From: Myotis daubentonii
Lineage: Eukaryota; Chordata; Mammalia; Chiroptera; Vespertilionidae
Reading direction: 5' to 3'
NCBI RefSeq assembly: GCF_963259705.1
Contig: NC_081850.1
Span: 35,263,892 to 35,327,891, forward strand
DNA: 64,000 bases
Of the stretch, positions 11,037 to 22,429 are shown one piece after another. How positions within the stretch are numbered: position 1 is the first letter of the stretch; every line of letters starts with the position of its first letter. The translations under genes and the position numbers were made by a program. Under the pieces are notes generated by a model. The model saw only the letters and a list, made by a program, of their open reading frames with translations. It made no database searches and was not told the DNA's origin.

Positions 11037-11765
11037 TTGTTATCAAGATTTGCAGAATACACATTGTAAGCAAACATAAAACAACCACAAAATTGGCCAT
11101 ATCCTGGGCAACTCTATAAACTTCAAAGAATTGAAACTATGTTCTCTGACCACAGTGCAATAAAGCTAGAAGTCAATAACAAAACGGTACCTAGAAAGTT
11201 TCCTACATATTTGAAAATTAAGAAATACCCTTCTCAATAACCCGAGGGTCAAAGCAGAGGTCATAATGGAAGTTAGAAACATTTTCAGCTTCACTATAAC
11301 AAAATAGTTTCAAACCATATAGGATGCAATTCCAACAGCACTTACAAATTTATAGCTTCGAATGCTTGTATTAGAGAGAAAGGTTAAAAATTTATGAGCA
11401 GAGCATCCATCTCAAGATGTTAGGGAAAAAGAACCATAAGCACACACAAAAAAAAGAAGAAAAAATAATAAAGAGCAGAATTTAATGAAATAGAATCAAG
11501 CATAAACTAGAGAGGATTAACAAAGCCAAACATTGGTTTGTTGAAAAGCTAATATAATTGACAAACCTCTGGCAAGACCAACCTGAAAAAAGAAAAAAAA
11601 AAAGAAAAGAAAAGATAAGAAAAGAAAAGAAAGAAGGCGCAAATAACCAACATCAGGAGTAAAAATGGCCTTCTCTGTAGGTGCTGCAGATATTAAAAAG
11701 ATAAGTTATTCTGAACAACTTTATGTGAATAATTTAGAAATTTTTAATGAAATTCATAGAAATCT

Positions 11766-12427
11766 ATAATTTACTAAAACTGCCTTTGACCTGAGAGACA
11801 AGCTTAGACTAAGAGACTATTTCTCAAAACCAGTTTTAAATTCCCTGGAAAGGGAATTTAATTGGAGTCTTTTTAGTCCAGTGACCATACCAGATACAAT
11901 CAATTAAAGTCAGAGTGTTGGATTAAATTGCAAAGCACATCTGCCAGTGGTCATTACTGAGGGGAGAGAGAGAGCGCAGAGTTCTCAGGAAACTGGGGTC
12001 ATTGTTGGGGGCAGACACTCCGAAAGGAACGTGCAAGTGAACAGCACTTAATATATAGAATCAATTTTTACTTCTATATTTGATTCCCATCACTAGATTC
12101 CTCTACAGCAGTTCTTAGCGGCATGCCGGGAATACGGTGGTTGTTATTCCACATTTATTGAAAAAAAATGTTTAATGAATAAATTTAATCTCCTTGATAT
12201 TTCAAGCTTTTAATGCTAACATGGGAATAACAATACTTTATGCCTGAAGGCATGAACTTGGACATAATAATACTGACGTTCTCTTTTTAGATCTATGATT
12301 ACATGTGAGACTTTAAAAGTATATTTTTATATATTCTAGGAACAAAAACTTATTATATATATTATTTTATATATATTTCTAAGAAAAAAACTTATTTCAT
12401 TAAACCTTTATTTTAAATATTTATTTT
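11766..12427. other. AT-rich sequence without clear features
   Basis: This may include further decayed L1 at the left. AT-rich stretches with TATATAT runs at 12330-12380. No gene seen. Confidence 0.4.
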
Positions 12428-12735
12428 TAATATTTTTCTAGCTTTATTGAGGTAAACTTAAAAAACTGTATATAGCTGGGGTGTACGATATGATTTAATA
12501 TATGTATACATTGTGAAATGATTACCATAGCCATTAAGTAACATATCTATCACCTCACACAGTTAGTGTGTGTGCTTATGTGTGTGTGTGTGTGAAAAAC
12601 ATTTAAGATCTCTCTTAAAAACTTTCAATCATACAATGCAGTGTTGTTAACTATAGTCACCATACTGTGAAATGCCCAGAACGGACTCCTCTTATGACTG
12701 AAAGTTTGTACCCTTTGGCCAACATTAAAAAACAC
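12428..12735 (-). mobile_element. L1M 3' UTR fragment, antisense
   Basis: CTAGCTTTATTGAGGTAAAC (12439), 'gtatacattgtgaaatgatt' (12504) and 'gttgttaactatagtcacca' (12642) are, in reverse, the standard 3' UTR of L1MB-type elements. There is no adjoining ORF2 at the right, so it is a short 3' fragment. Confidence 0.75.
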
Positions 12736-13130
12736 ACATTTTACTGGGCACAGACGTCTTCAAGCTTGACCAGGCTGCGCTGCACTATCATTTCCTGAGC
12801 TGTTGAGAGTGACCCCTGCTGGCCTCTATCTCTGATCTCTCATTGCTCGTTCCTCAGACACAGACTTTAGGATATGCTCCCTCTTTCTGGGAGGGCTGAC
12901 CTTTCTAGAAGATTAATGTCTGTTTCCTTTGTGGACATTCTCTCTGTTCCCTCGTCTCTTTTTACTAGTTTCTGGAAAGATCTAATTCCCCAATTGCAAT
13001 AGAGTTCATGGACGTCAAATAAATTCTCTCCAACATTATACTTCCATAACCCAAGCCTGATCATGTTATTTTCCTTTAGAAAATGCTTTGAAATATGTAC
13101 GTGAATTTTACTCCATAGACCTGGTGTTCA
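12736..13130. other. Single-copy sequence
   Basis: Nothing recognised. Confidence 0.4.
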
Positions 13131-13145
13131 AAAAATATCACTTTT

Positions 13146-13344
13146 TAAAAATATATGTTTCTACTGGTTTCAGGGAGAGAAAGATAGAAACATCAATGAG
13201 AAAGAATCATTGATTGGCTGCCTCCTGCATGCCATCTACTGGGAATTGAGCCTGCAACCTGGGCATGTGCCGTGACCAGGAATCGAACAGTGACCTTCTG
13301 GTTCATGGGTGGATGCTCAACCACGGAGCCACACCGGCTGGGTG
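13146..13344 (-). mobile_element. Ves SINE, older diverged copy
   Basis: Minus-oriented SINE with the right-hand head CGGAGCCACACCGGCTGGGT and body TTGATTGGCTGCCTCCTGCA. The head belongs to the 'CTCAACCAC' variant rather than the 'CTCTATCCACTGAGCC' variant. The imperfect TSD AAAATATCACTTTT / AAAAGTATCACATTTT suggests greater age. Confidence 0.88.
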
Positions 13345-14229
13345 AAAAGTATCACATTTTTGAAAATCCAATTAAATCTAACTCTAAGCCCTCCTTCTTA
13401 TGGCTGACTAGAAATTCAATCACAGTGCTTAATGGAGTCCCTTCCCATTCCCTAGTCCAAGGAACCAGAAAGTTTACACGGTGCTCAGAAAAATGGCAGG
13501 TGGCTTCTAAGATGTATTCAGTCATGGCTGCCACTGATACCCTCATTTTCCAAACCTACGTGGTTCTTGAAGTACAGGCAGCTCTCCAGCTATTATATCA
13601 ACTGAGCTAGTGAGGTATTTGCTTAGGAGGGAGCAGCGCGGCTGGGTATGACTTCTCTGAGCTCCTCTCTGAGTGCTTGGATCCAGGTCACCAGGTTTGT
13701 GTCTCTGACTCTTTGGTGACCTGCCAATATCTACTCCCTTCCCAGCCAGAGGGGATCTCTCTCTTCCTCTCCCCACCCACTCTCTGTCAGGCACTCTCCT
13801 CTCTCCCCTCCCACTCAGGATGCTGAGCACAATCTCCTGCAAGACAGGAAAGAATGTTTTTCCAACAGCATCTCTTTTGAGCCCTGCCAATGCCCCAGGG
13901 CAAGGCCAGAGAAGAGCCCAGGCACCTGCTTGAAAGAAGAGTGGTGAGGGCGGGGCAGTTAGTTATAAATGGAAAATGCAAATGAATAATCACAGAAGTC
14001 CTCCTGCCACACCCTCAAGTCCTTTTTTTTTTTTTCCTTATAAAATAGATTTCAAAATCCTTAGCTGGATCTCTAAAGCCTCCCCTCTCTGGACTGTTTT
14101 TTTAGCCTCCTTCTTTCTCTATATCTCTCAAGCCTCGCAGGACTACTGATAATCCCATCACGCTGCTCCAAATCATTTTCAAGTTTAAGTGACTGTGTTC
14201 AAGCTTCTCTCTCTGGGCTCATCCCTCCC
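13345..14229. other. Single-copy sequence
   Basis: Reading frames of about 110 residues occur on both strands (13272-13610 and 13543-13890) without recognisable domains. The first begins inside the Ves SINE, so neither is credible as a gene. A T run lies at 14023-14035. Confidence 0.45.
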
Positions 14230-14440
14230 TATGAAACACCTATTCTCTCACCTGTAAAAATTCAACTCAAGGACTATCCCCTCCTGAGACTTGTCCTGAC
14301 TTCCCACATAGGAATGACCACTCTCTTCTACAGATCCCACAATTCCCTGTAAGGTTTTTTTCATATAGATGACTGTCTTGCTCTACTACCGTAACAATCT
14401 TGAAAAGAACAATCATGTCTTTTCATTTCTCCATCCCAAT
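14230..14440 (+). repeat. L2 3'-region remnant
   Basis: CTGAGACTTGTCCTGACTTC, then 'gatgactgtcttgctctact' and 'aacaatcatgtcttttcatt', follow in order the sense 3' region of L2, with heavy divergence. Confidence 0.45.
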
Positions 14441-15060
14441 ATTTGGCCTGTGTTTGGCTTTTGGATAGTGCCCCCATAAATAACACAAATAAAGAACCAA
14501 AAAGAAAAAAAAATGGGGAAAAAAATAGAACCCCCATGGTTGGACTTACAATGTAGTCATAGTCCTTGACCTCTGAAGTGCTGTGTGTCGATGTGTGTGT
14601 TGTGTCTCCACCTTCAGTGTGGGGTGATTTTGTATGTAGGAGGCACATCCTTCCAACAATTTTTATGCCAGGGCAGCATTTTTTCCCAGTACATTGTGCC
14701 TTAAAATACTTTACAGTTGTGATCTGGGTTCCTAGCCATCGATTCCCGAGCCACTGTTGGAGATTTCACCAACAGAAGTCCCAAACCTGCAAACCAGTCA
14801 GTGAAATACGCCAGCCATGTTTTAGTTGCTCACAAGCTATTTTTATTACTTTTTCTTAAACTGGGTTTGAATGCTCTTCGCATAGTTATGTATACTGCTC
14901 AGCTCTTATTTAAATCTGTGTTCCCTGACCTAGGCCAGCTCTTCGTACAAGCCAGTCAGGCTCTAAATCCTACCCACACTCTAGCCAAGAGTTAGTTTAG
15001 TGGGCGGCTGGCTGGTTTAATGTGGTGGGTGCTTTTGTCACTACAGTAAAAGTGTATTAA
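14441..15060. other. Single-copy sequence
   Basis: No gene or repeat recognised. Two plus-strand frames of 64 and 97 residues lack known motifs. Confidence 0.45.
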
Positions 15061-15072
15061 GATGGAAAATGG

Positions 15073-15295
15073 CAGCCCTAACAGGTTTGGCTCAGTGGAT
15101 AGAGCGTCAGCCTGCGGACTCAAGGGTCCCAGGTTTGAGTCCGGTCAAGGGCATGTACCTTGGTTGCAGGCACATCCCCAGTGAGGGGTGTGCAGGAGGC
15201 AGCTGATTGATGTTTCTCTCTCATGGATGTTTCTAACTCTATTTCTCTCCATTCTTCTCTGTAAAAAATCAATAAAATATATTTTTTAAAAAAGA
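15073..15295 (+). mobile_element. Ves SINE
   Basis: Head GGTTTGGCTCAGTGGATAGA and B-box-like GGTTTGAGTCC. The tail is AATCAATAAAATATATTTTT. The TSD GATGGAAAATGG is perfect at 15061-15072 and 15296-15307, indicating a relatively recent insertion. Confidence 0.95.
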
Positions 15296-15307
15296 GATGG
15301 AAAATGG

Positions 15308-15555
15308 TGCCGGGAGTAGAGTGAGATATGAAGGGACAAGACTTGAGAGAAGAAATAAGGAAGCAATGGAACCTGTCAGTTCTGCCTCCACTTTGTAGCC
15401 AACTCGCTTTCATTCTCGCACAGGTGTGCTTCCTGTTGCTTTGCTACCTGTCCAAATGTGAATTTGCCCAGTCTTGTGAGAGTCATCTCAGCTTCCATTC
15501 CACTTGAGTAGCGTTTATCCACCTACATGCAGTGTTTTAATAAATGCAATTCTGT
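15308..15555. other. Single-copy sequence
   Basis: Nothing recognised. Confidence 0.35.
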
Positions 15556-15800
15556 TTAACAAGTAATTATTTTGAGTGTATGCCGTGTTGGGCTACATCC
15601 TAGAGCTTCAGGGATGATATGGACAGTGTCCATACCCTTGGGGAACACACAGTATAGTGGAGAAGACAGACATGTGGACAGATCACTATCGATGATAAGC
15701 TACAACTATGCAGGGGGTGATGTGCAGATTTAGAGAGGCCCTGAGCCCAATCCGGAGATTCAGGGTAGACTTTCCAGAGGAGCCACTCTGTGCCAAGAAA
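15556..15800 (+). repeat. L2-like ancient repeat
   Basis: CACACAGTATAGTGGAGAAG, 'acagacatgtggacagatca' and later 'agactttccagaggagc' follow an old mammalian interspersed repeat consensus in sense. Family naming is tentative. Confidence 0.45.
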
Positions 15801-17845
15801 GGAAAGGCAGGCAGGGTCCATCGGGATTGGGGGTGGGGGTAGGGGGTTGTCTAGGAGAAAAGGCAAAAGAGTAGATTATAAAGGTATAACATACCAAGAA
15901 TTTAAACTTTAATCTAATGGCAACGGGGATCCCTAGCAGCTTTCTGAAGTAGGGATATGAAGTTAATTAAATTTGAAATTAAGAAGTTCGTCTGTTTCTC
16001 TAAATAGATACCCTACTTACACTGTGCTGAGGTATTTTAATAAATGCATGATGAATTGTCTGTGAGCACCTGCCTGTCATGCTGTGCAAATGAACCTGCA
16101 CATGGGCTTTTAGGAAATTCTAGAAGTTCCTTTTCTTCCGTTACTTTATGTGCTTGCTTTCTCCAGACACTGAGATAGAGCCACTTGGCCAAAAACAGTC
16201 AAAGCTTCCAGACGGAAAATAAAACCTGAGACCCTCAAGTTGCAAGCTGGCAAGTCAATTAGTATTATGGAATCGACCAGACCCTACCTGAAATTGGTCC
16301 TACCTAGTCCTCTATATACATTCGTTCTCATGCCAATTCAGCTTCAAATTTATAAAAACACTTAAGGTCTGTAATTGTGTGTTTTTGTCACGATAGTAAA
16401 AGTACCTGTATAGACTTTTTATCGAAAGCCAGTTCTTACAAACTGATTCTGTGTCTGTTTTCCATGCAGGTGTACACGAATGGTTAACAAATAGGATCTC
16501 CACAAAGAGGGATTACAGGCTTATTTATGAGAATGTCCCATTTTAGCTTCCCTCCAAGCTGCGGTTTTTACCTCCATTGCTCATATTCCTGAGTTTGCTG
16601 ACATCCTGGCTTTCACAAAACCAAGAATTTAAGCAGCTAATATGGCTTAAGGAGAATTTCCCACGAGGCTACTTTCCACAAACCTGAAAGAAATCAGTGT
16701 GAGCATGTGTGTTTGTAGGTCAGGGTCTTTCTCTGTGATTGGACACTGGGAGAGGGGACCTCATTTTATGTCTCCTAACTCCCCAGGGGGGCAAAGCATG
16801 TGATTGGTCGCTTGCGTAGTTACTGCCTGAGGCTCTTTGCAAACATTTTTAATATTCTCTGGGTGCAAAAATGTGAGTAGACTTTAACTGGGAGCTTAGC
16901 AAAGTTTGTCCTCTTAAGTTTCCCTACCCTTCCCTTCCGCCCTCATAGGCATCATCTTTTGCTCCCTGGTTGCCCGAAACTCCTATTTCTGTCCTGAGCA
17001 ACTTTGACCACCACTGCACGTGTCCCCTCCTTTTTCTCTCCCAGTTCCAACGGAGGAGTCAGTTGGTTGGAAAATTTATTCCCTCTCACCTATTAATGGC
17101 TAGAGTTGTTTTATATTATTCCTTCTAGAGATATTTGCATTTTTACCAGGACTGGATGGCCCTTGTGCAAATACATAATTTGCAAAGATGGTGGCAAACT
17201 GCTTTATATTCTGAAGCAATCTATTTTCATTCCTTCCTTTGGCAAATAGCTACAGTATTAAGTTACAACCATGACAAAGGCACTTTGCTGAGGCCAAAGG
17301 ATACACAGATGGAACAGACATCGCTGATTTCTAGGTGATTTTGAGAGGCTGTTTATGAAAGCTGGGGACAGTGAGACAAAGGAAGGGCTTAGGGTAGAAG
17401 CAGCAACAGGAGAGAGCCTGCGCAGTGCTGCTGTCAGCTCACTGGGAGGTGAAGCCACAGTGACAGAAATGAGATTCATCAGGGGCTGCTTTTAGCTCAC
17501 CGGGAAGTCAGAGAAACAGGGGGCCTTGAAGGCAGGACCAGGGGGTACGCCCAGGTTGAACTGCTGCTGCCCACCACTCCCCTGGTTGCAAGTCTCATGG
17601 GGACCCTTAGAGTTTAGGGCATGGAGTGCTCTAGAGCGAGCCCACACTAGGTCTTTATCCTGAGGACTTGTTATCCATTTTTTTCCCCTGTGGGTGAGAA
17701 TCTTAGGGGAGGGTTTCAGTAGAATATTCATCAGCTTTCCAGGTGCCTTTTTAATATGCTGATGCATCGAAATGAACACATAGTGAGGCTTGGACTCTTC
17801 TTTGGTCTGCTTTACTATTTTACTTTTATCTTGGACCTGTCTGGC
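15801..17845. other. Long single-copy block
   Basis: About 2 kb with no gene, RNA or transposon recognised. The part 17090-17275 is AT-rich and has the look of conserved non-coding sequence (see findings). A minus-strand frame of 95 residues at 17492-17779 has no known motif. Confidence 0.5.
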
Positions 17846-17853
17846 TCTAATCG

Positions 17854-18071
17854 ATTTATTTTGTTTTTTAATATATTTCTTTTATTGATTTCAGAGAGGA
17901 AGGGAGAGGGAGAGAGAGATAGAAACATCAATGATGAGAGAGAATCATCGATTGGCTGCCTCCTGCACACCCCCCACTGGGGATCGAGCCCACAACCCAG
18001 GCTCGAATCGAACCCGGGACCCTTCAGTCCACAGGCCAACGCTCTATCCACTGAGCCAATCTGACAAGGGT
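17854..18071 (-). mobile_element. Ves SINE, reverse orientation
   Basis: T-rich left edge, body GAGAGGAAGGGAGAGGGAGA, head complement CTCTATCCACTGAGCCAATC at the right. The short TSD TCTAATCG lies at 17846-17853 and 18072-18079. The element supplies most of the three overlapping frames seen here. Confidence 0.92.
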
Positions 18072-18083
18072 TCTAATCGGGGG

Positions 18084-18109
18084 TTTTTTGTTTGTTTGTT
18101 TGTTTGTTA
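18084..18109. repeat. (TTTG)n microsatellite
   Basis: TTTG units repeat six times directly right of the Ves TSD. Confidence 0.85.
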
Positions 18110-18251
18110 TTTGTTCCCCTGACTTCATCGGTCCTTGGGTATAGCTAACACAAATGGCATTAATTGGGTCTTAGTTCTCTATTTCCCAGACCAGAGTGAT
18201 TTAAGTTCTGTATTCTGTGGTCAAGGAGGGGAGGTATAAACCATTTCTTTC

Positions 18252-18423
18252 TCCCTAGCTAGTTTGGCTCAGTGGATAGAGCATTGGCCTGCGGACTGAA
18301 GGGTCCTGGGTTCGATTCTGGTTGCAGGCTTAATCCCCAGTGGGGGGCGAGCAGGAGGCAGCCGATCAATGAGTCTCATCATTGATGTTTCTATCTCTCT
18401 CTACCTTCCTCTCTGAAATCAAT
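18252..18423 (+). mobile_element. Ves SINE, internally shortened
   Basis: Head AGTTTGGCTCAGTGGATAGA and B box GGGTTCGATTCTGG are intact. The usual CAAGGGCATGTACC segment after the B box is missing, giving about 172 bases instead of about 220. The TSD AAACCATTTCTTTC is perfect at 18238-18251 and 18424-18437. Confidence 0.93.
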
Positions 18424-18437
18424 AAACCATTTCTTTC

Positions 18438-19160
18438 AAGTGTCCTTGGTTAGGGGAGATGAGGTCTTGACATTCACCAGCTGGCTGTACATTGTTCCAA
18501 TTGCTTGGCCTTGTTTAATTTTCTTGCTTCAGTCTCCCCATTCTATTTGCCCAGGAATTTTCCTAGCTTCTTACGGTCTTGCCTCAAGAGGACCTGTTAA
18601 TATTAAAAAGCAATCAATTTGGCTTGTATATTTGTTTTTGAAAACTGGACTGATGGGTGAATAGTACTGTTTATCTCATTTAGTTGTATCGCTGTATGTC
18701 CTACATGCAGAGCAGAACCAAAATCTACAGAGCTCAGTAATGTCATAACCCAAGCCCTCCACTTTCTACGTAGCATTTCCATTGATTGGCTTGTAAAACT
18801 GAGGGCTCTGTTCTTTAAGCCTCCAAGGAAAAGAAGTTCCCAGTGCTGTTTTGATGGAGTTGTAATGTCCAGTTGTGTGGATCAGGCAGTGCACAAAGAT
18901 GGCCTGTGCCTGCAGAGTTGTGTCAACTAAGGGGGTGCTGACCTCTAATTTACACAAAGGCCGGACATGGGTTGCCAGCAGCCCTGAGTGTCAGCAGCTG
19001 GCCAGGGGTTGGCAAGCACCTGGAGTCTTATAATTGATAAGGAAATCATTCTTCTCACTCTCTCCTGTCTTCATTATTTGCTCATTATTTTTAGCCTCTT
19101 TTCTTATCTTTTTCCCCTTCTCCCTTTTCCTTTCTCCTACCCACAATTCTCTCTTTCTTC
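18438..19160. other. Single-copy sequence
   Basis: No exon or repeat recognised. Confidence 0.45.
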
Positions 19161-19162
19161 CT

Positions 19163-19590
19163 GTTATGGGTTGAGTTGTATCTCCCATACCCCTCACCAC
19201 AAATATATATATTGGAGTCTTAACCCTCCATATCTCATAATGTGACCTTATTTGGAGATAGGATCTTTCAAAGATAATTACATCAAAATTAGGTCATTAG
19301 GATGGGCCTAATCCAATAAGCCTAGTGTTCTTATAAAAGCAGAAATTTGAACACAGGAAAGATGTGAAGACACAAAAATAATAGCACCTACAAGCCAAGG
19401 AATGCCCGAGGCTACCAGAGCCAGGAGAGAAGCACAGGGCAGATCCTTCCCTCCCTGCCCTCAAAGGGCACCAACTCTGCGGACACGTTGATGGCAGACT
19501 TCTAGCAATCAGAACCATGAGACAGTTAGTTCCTGTTGTTTAAGCCACCAAGTTCGTGGTACTTTGCTTTGGCAGCTCTAGGCAACTCTC
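19163..19590 (+). mobile_element. MLT1-type solo LTR
   Basis: Sense LTR relic: TGTTATGGGTTGAGTTGTAT at the left (19161-19180), then AATGTGACCTTATTTGGAGA, 'tcattaggatgggcctaatc', and near the right end TGTTGTTTAAGCCACCAAGT and 'tggtactttgctttggcag'. The order matches MLT1B-D LTRs of the ERVL-MaLR group. There is no internal region. Confidence 0.82.
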
Positions 19591-20869
19591 ATACCTCACT
19601 CTATCCCCCACTTCCCAAGCTCTCAATTTCTCTCATTTCATGCCTTTTTAAAAATTCCTTTCTTTGACCATTCTTGTCCCCAAAAAACTATCTTTATTTC
19701 ACTTCTCTGCTTTGGTTGCACTGGCTGGTCAAACAGGTGGTCAGTGTGTCTACTGAAATAAGACAGACCCCAAGGGGTCTCCAAAGAAGAGAAAAGTCTG
19801 TTTAGAGGGCCCTTGTATTACTCACTGTGTTTTTTTTAAATCTTATACTTCAGGCATTACCAGAGCCTGCATGTCTGCTCTATTTCTACAACTCTGTCTC
19901 CATGTCTTAGCTGGTGTACCACCAAAGTTACACTTGGCCAAGTACCTTCTAAATAAAGAACTCGGTGCATACAGAACATTGCTTTCATCCAACAGAATTG
20001 AATTCTGTACACGACACATAATCATCAAATATTGGCTATTGTCCATGATAGTCCAGCATCTCCATGCTATTTAGCTTTCTGCCCACTTAACAATTAAATA
20101 GACTTTTCCACAATAACGGGAATTGATTTTTGTCTTGGCAGCCATAATTGTGATGCAATTGCTTTGATGTAGAAAACTGTCAAGAACACAGATGAAAGAA
20201 ATCCAAAGCAACATATCAGGCAACCTAGGAAGCAGGCTTTCCAAGAAGTATGATGTACTGACTTACCAATCTTAGATCTTAAAAGCTGAATTCCCAGCTG
20301 GGATTAAATTGCACTACTCCAATGACCCAGAAGATAAACTTAACCTTGGGTGTGTGTGGTGGGGTTTTTGGTGAGGGGGGGTGGGCAGGGGGAGGGGTAG
20401 AGATAGAGGGAGAAACAGGGCAAGAGGAAAGAACATCAGTGGGCTGTTTTCTCTGAAAATTATGTATAGTGTCCTGACACCCTGCAATTTGTTCAGTCTT
20501 CATTCTGAAGGCCATTTATGCTCAATTTGCAAAGGTTTTGTAGGAATTTTAAACATTTCAGACCAGGTTCCTCCTACACACAACACTATAGCATATGCAG
20601 TATATAGATTTACTGTCTGTCACCTCAGAGCTTCTTGCCAAGTGCCATCCATTTGATAGCATTGCTGTCATACATGTTCCAGGAAATTATTTCTAATGAG
20701 TCCTGGCAGTGAGGGTTCATATCATTATTGCTGGGATGTGAACTCTTTTTAAATGCACTCCTGTGCTACCTTTGTGAATCCTACTCACCAAGCCTGCCTC
20801 AACTATTGAACAGATTGTGTGTAATTGTAAGCTGGGCTCTGATGCGTCTCCCACTGAACACCAGAGGGA
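19591..20869. other. Single-copy sequence
   Basis: Nothing recognised except a G-rich low-complexity tract at 20350-20410. Confidence 0.45.
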
Positions 20870-21000
20870 AAGCAGGGACTTCAGAATCAGGCAGACCTGG
20901 GCTCTGGGTCAGAGTCTCCTAGTTACTTGAGCTCTCTGAGCCCCAACTCTCTCTTCTGTATAACTGAGGAGGATGAGGAATGCTGTACGGAATTACACTG
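20870..21000 (+). repeat. MIR SINE remnant
   Basis: AATCAGGCAGACCTGGGCTC, 'agttacttgagctctctgag' and 'cttctgtataactgaggagg' follow the sense core of MIR. Confidence 0.6.
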
Positions 21001-21479
21001 CTTTCTAACGTGGGCTGATCAAGGTAAGGGAAAGACAATCCCAGGGTGTCTGGGGGTCCTTTGTTCTGCTGTAGAAATCAGTGGCTCTTTTGTTTGCCTT
21101 TTTTTTTTTTAATGTGTAGTGGTTCTAAAAGTGTTGTTCCCAGACCAGTGGTATCAACATTCACCTGGGAAAGTATAAGAAATGCAACTTCTCACCCACA
21201 TCTACAGACTCAAAAATCCATGATGACAAAGGGCAGAGTAGTGGTTATTGGAAAGGGGTTAAATTTGTTTCTGATTTATTGAACTGAAGGTCGTAGTCAG
21301 TGCACTGTTAAGCAGTAGTAGTAATAACAATTACTTCATTGCTTCTGATTTTAAGGAGAAAGCATTCAACATTTGACCATTATGCATGACATCTGCTGAG
21401 TGGTGTTTTTATAGTCTTTAAATTTACTACTAGTATGTTAAGAAATTTTTAAAATCATAAATTATATTGCAGTTTATTA
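21001..21479. other. Single-copy sequence
   Basis: No feature recognised apart from a T run at 21101-21110. Confidence 0.4.
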
Positions 21480-21789
21480 TAATCTTTTTCTTTTCTATCA
21501 ACATGATTATTTGATTTTTCTCCTCCACTAATATTTTTATGGGGTTAGTTCCATTAATTGGTATTCTAAACCAACTTTTCAATTTACCTTGTATTCCTAG
21601 AATAAACCAAATTTGATCCCCTAATGTGTTAGCCTTTCTACCTATTTCTAGGCTAAGTTTGGTAATATTTTGCTTAGGACTTTTGCATCTGCATTAGCAA
21701 GGGATATGGCCTATAGTTTTCCTTCCCTGCTATCTTTGTGAAGTTTTAGGAAGGGGTTTACCTTAGCTCATAAAATATGAATTGTGTGC

Positions 21790-22045
21790 AGTAGACATGT
21801 TATGTTAATACCATACCATTTTTATATCCTCTACATATAGACTGTATTTCTAAGCCTCTCTTGCAGTGATAATGGCCAATAAAAACAGGAGTAAAAAAAA
21901 GACGTGCACTTATAGTCTAAGTCAGCTGAGAGTGGCTGTGCCTTCTCCATGTTTTCACTTGGAAGCCACGCACATCCTAGATGGTGTAATTACAGGGTGG
22001 AGGAGGACCATCACCCAGCATTAATTACCCCTGCTACTAGAGAGC
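21790..22045. repeat. Unidentified old insertion inside L1M
   Basis: The antisense L1 ORF2 text breaks at 'ctcataaaatatgaattg' and resumes at 'gttccttctttttctattct'. The 255 bases between do not read as L1. The phrase CTCTTGCAGTGATAATGGCC hints at an old LTR, but I cannot name it. Confidence 0.35.
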
Positions 22046-22429
22046 ATGTTCCTTCTTTTTCTATTCTCTGGAAGAACTTGCGTAAAATTTAAATTACTTT
22101 TTTTTTAGATTTGTGGTAGAACTCACTAGTGGTTTTATTTGGAGGAAAATTCATGACTTCTGATTCAGTTCATTAATGGTTGGAAAACTGTTCAGGTTTT
22201 ATACTTGTTAAGTCAGTTAGGATAAATTATATTTTAAAAGATTTGATTTTAATAAGATTTTCCAATTTATTGTAAGTATTTACAATACCCCCTTATTACA
22301 TTTTAAACTGTCAGAAACATCTGCAGAATATGGATCTTTTTATTTTTGATACTTATTATTTGCATCTTCTTTTTTTTCCTTTGATCAATGTTGCCTGGAG
22401 TTTCTCATCTTTACAAAAACAACTTTTGA

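Larger units (their letters stand above)
8880..11765 (+). mobile_element. Ancient L1M, ORF1 to mid-ORF2, decayed
   Basis: A-rich sense L1 relic. ORF1 wording appears around 9080-9290 and 9540-9960 (for example GTTTAACAACAAATTATTTA and 'aaagataaagagaaaaatct'). ORF2 endonuclease-to-linker wording follows from about 11080, with TCTCTGACCACAGTGCAATA and 'aataacccgagggtcaaagc'. It then runs through the Z region with 'gaaaagctaatataattgac' near 11544-11563 to 11765. Stops and indels in every frame leave no coding capacity. It is interrupted by a Ves SINE (9300-9528) and a Helitron (10875-11036), so it predates both. Confidence 0.75.
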
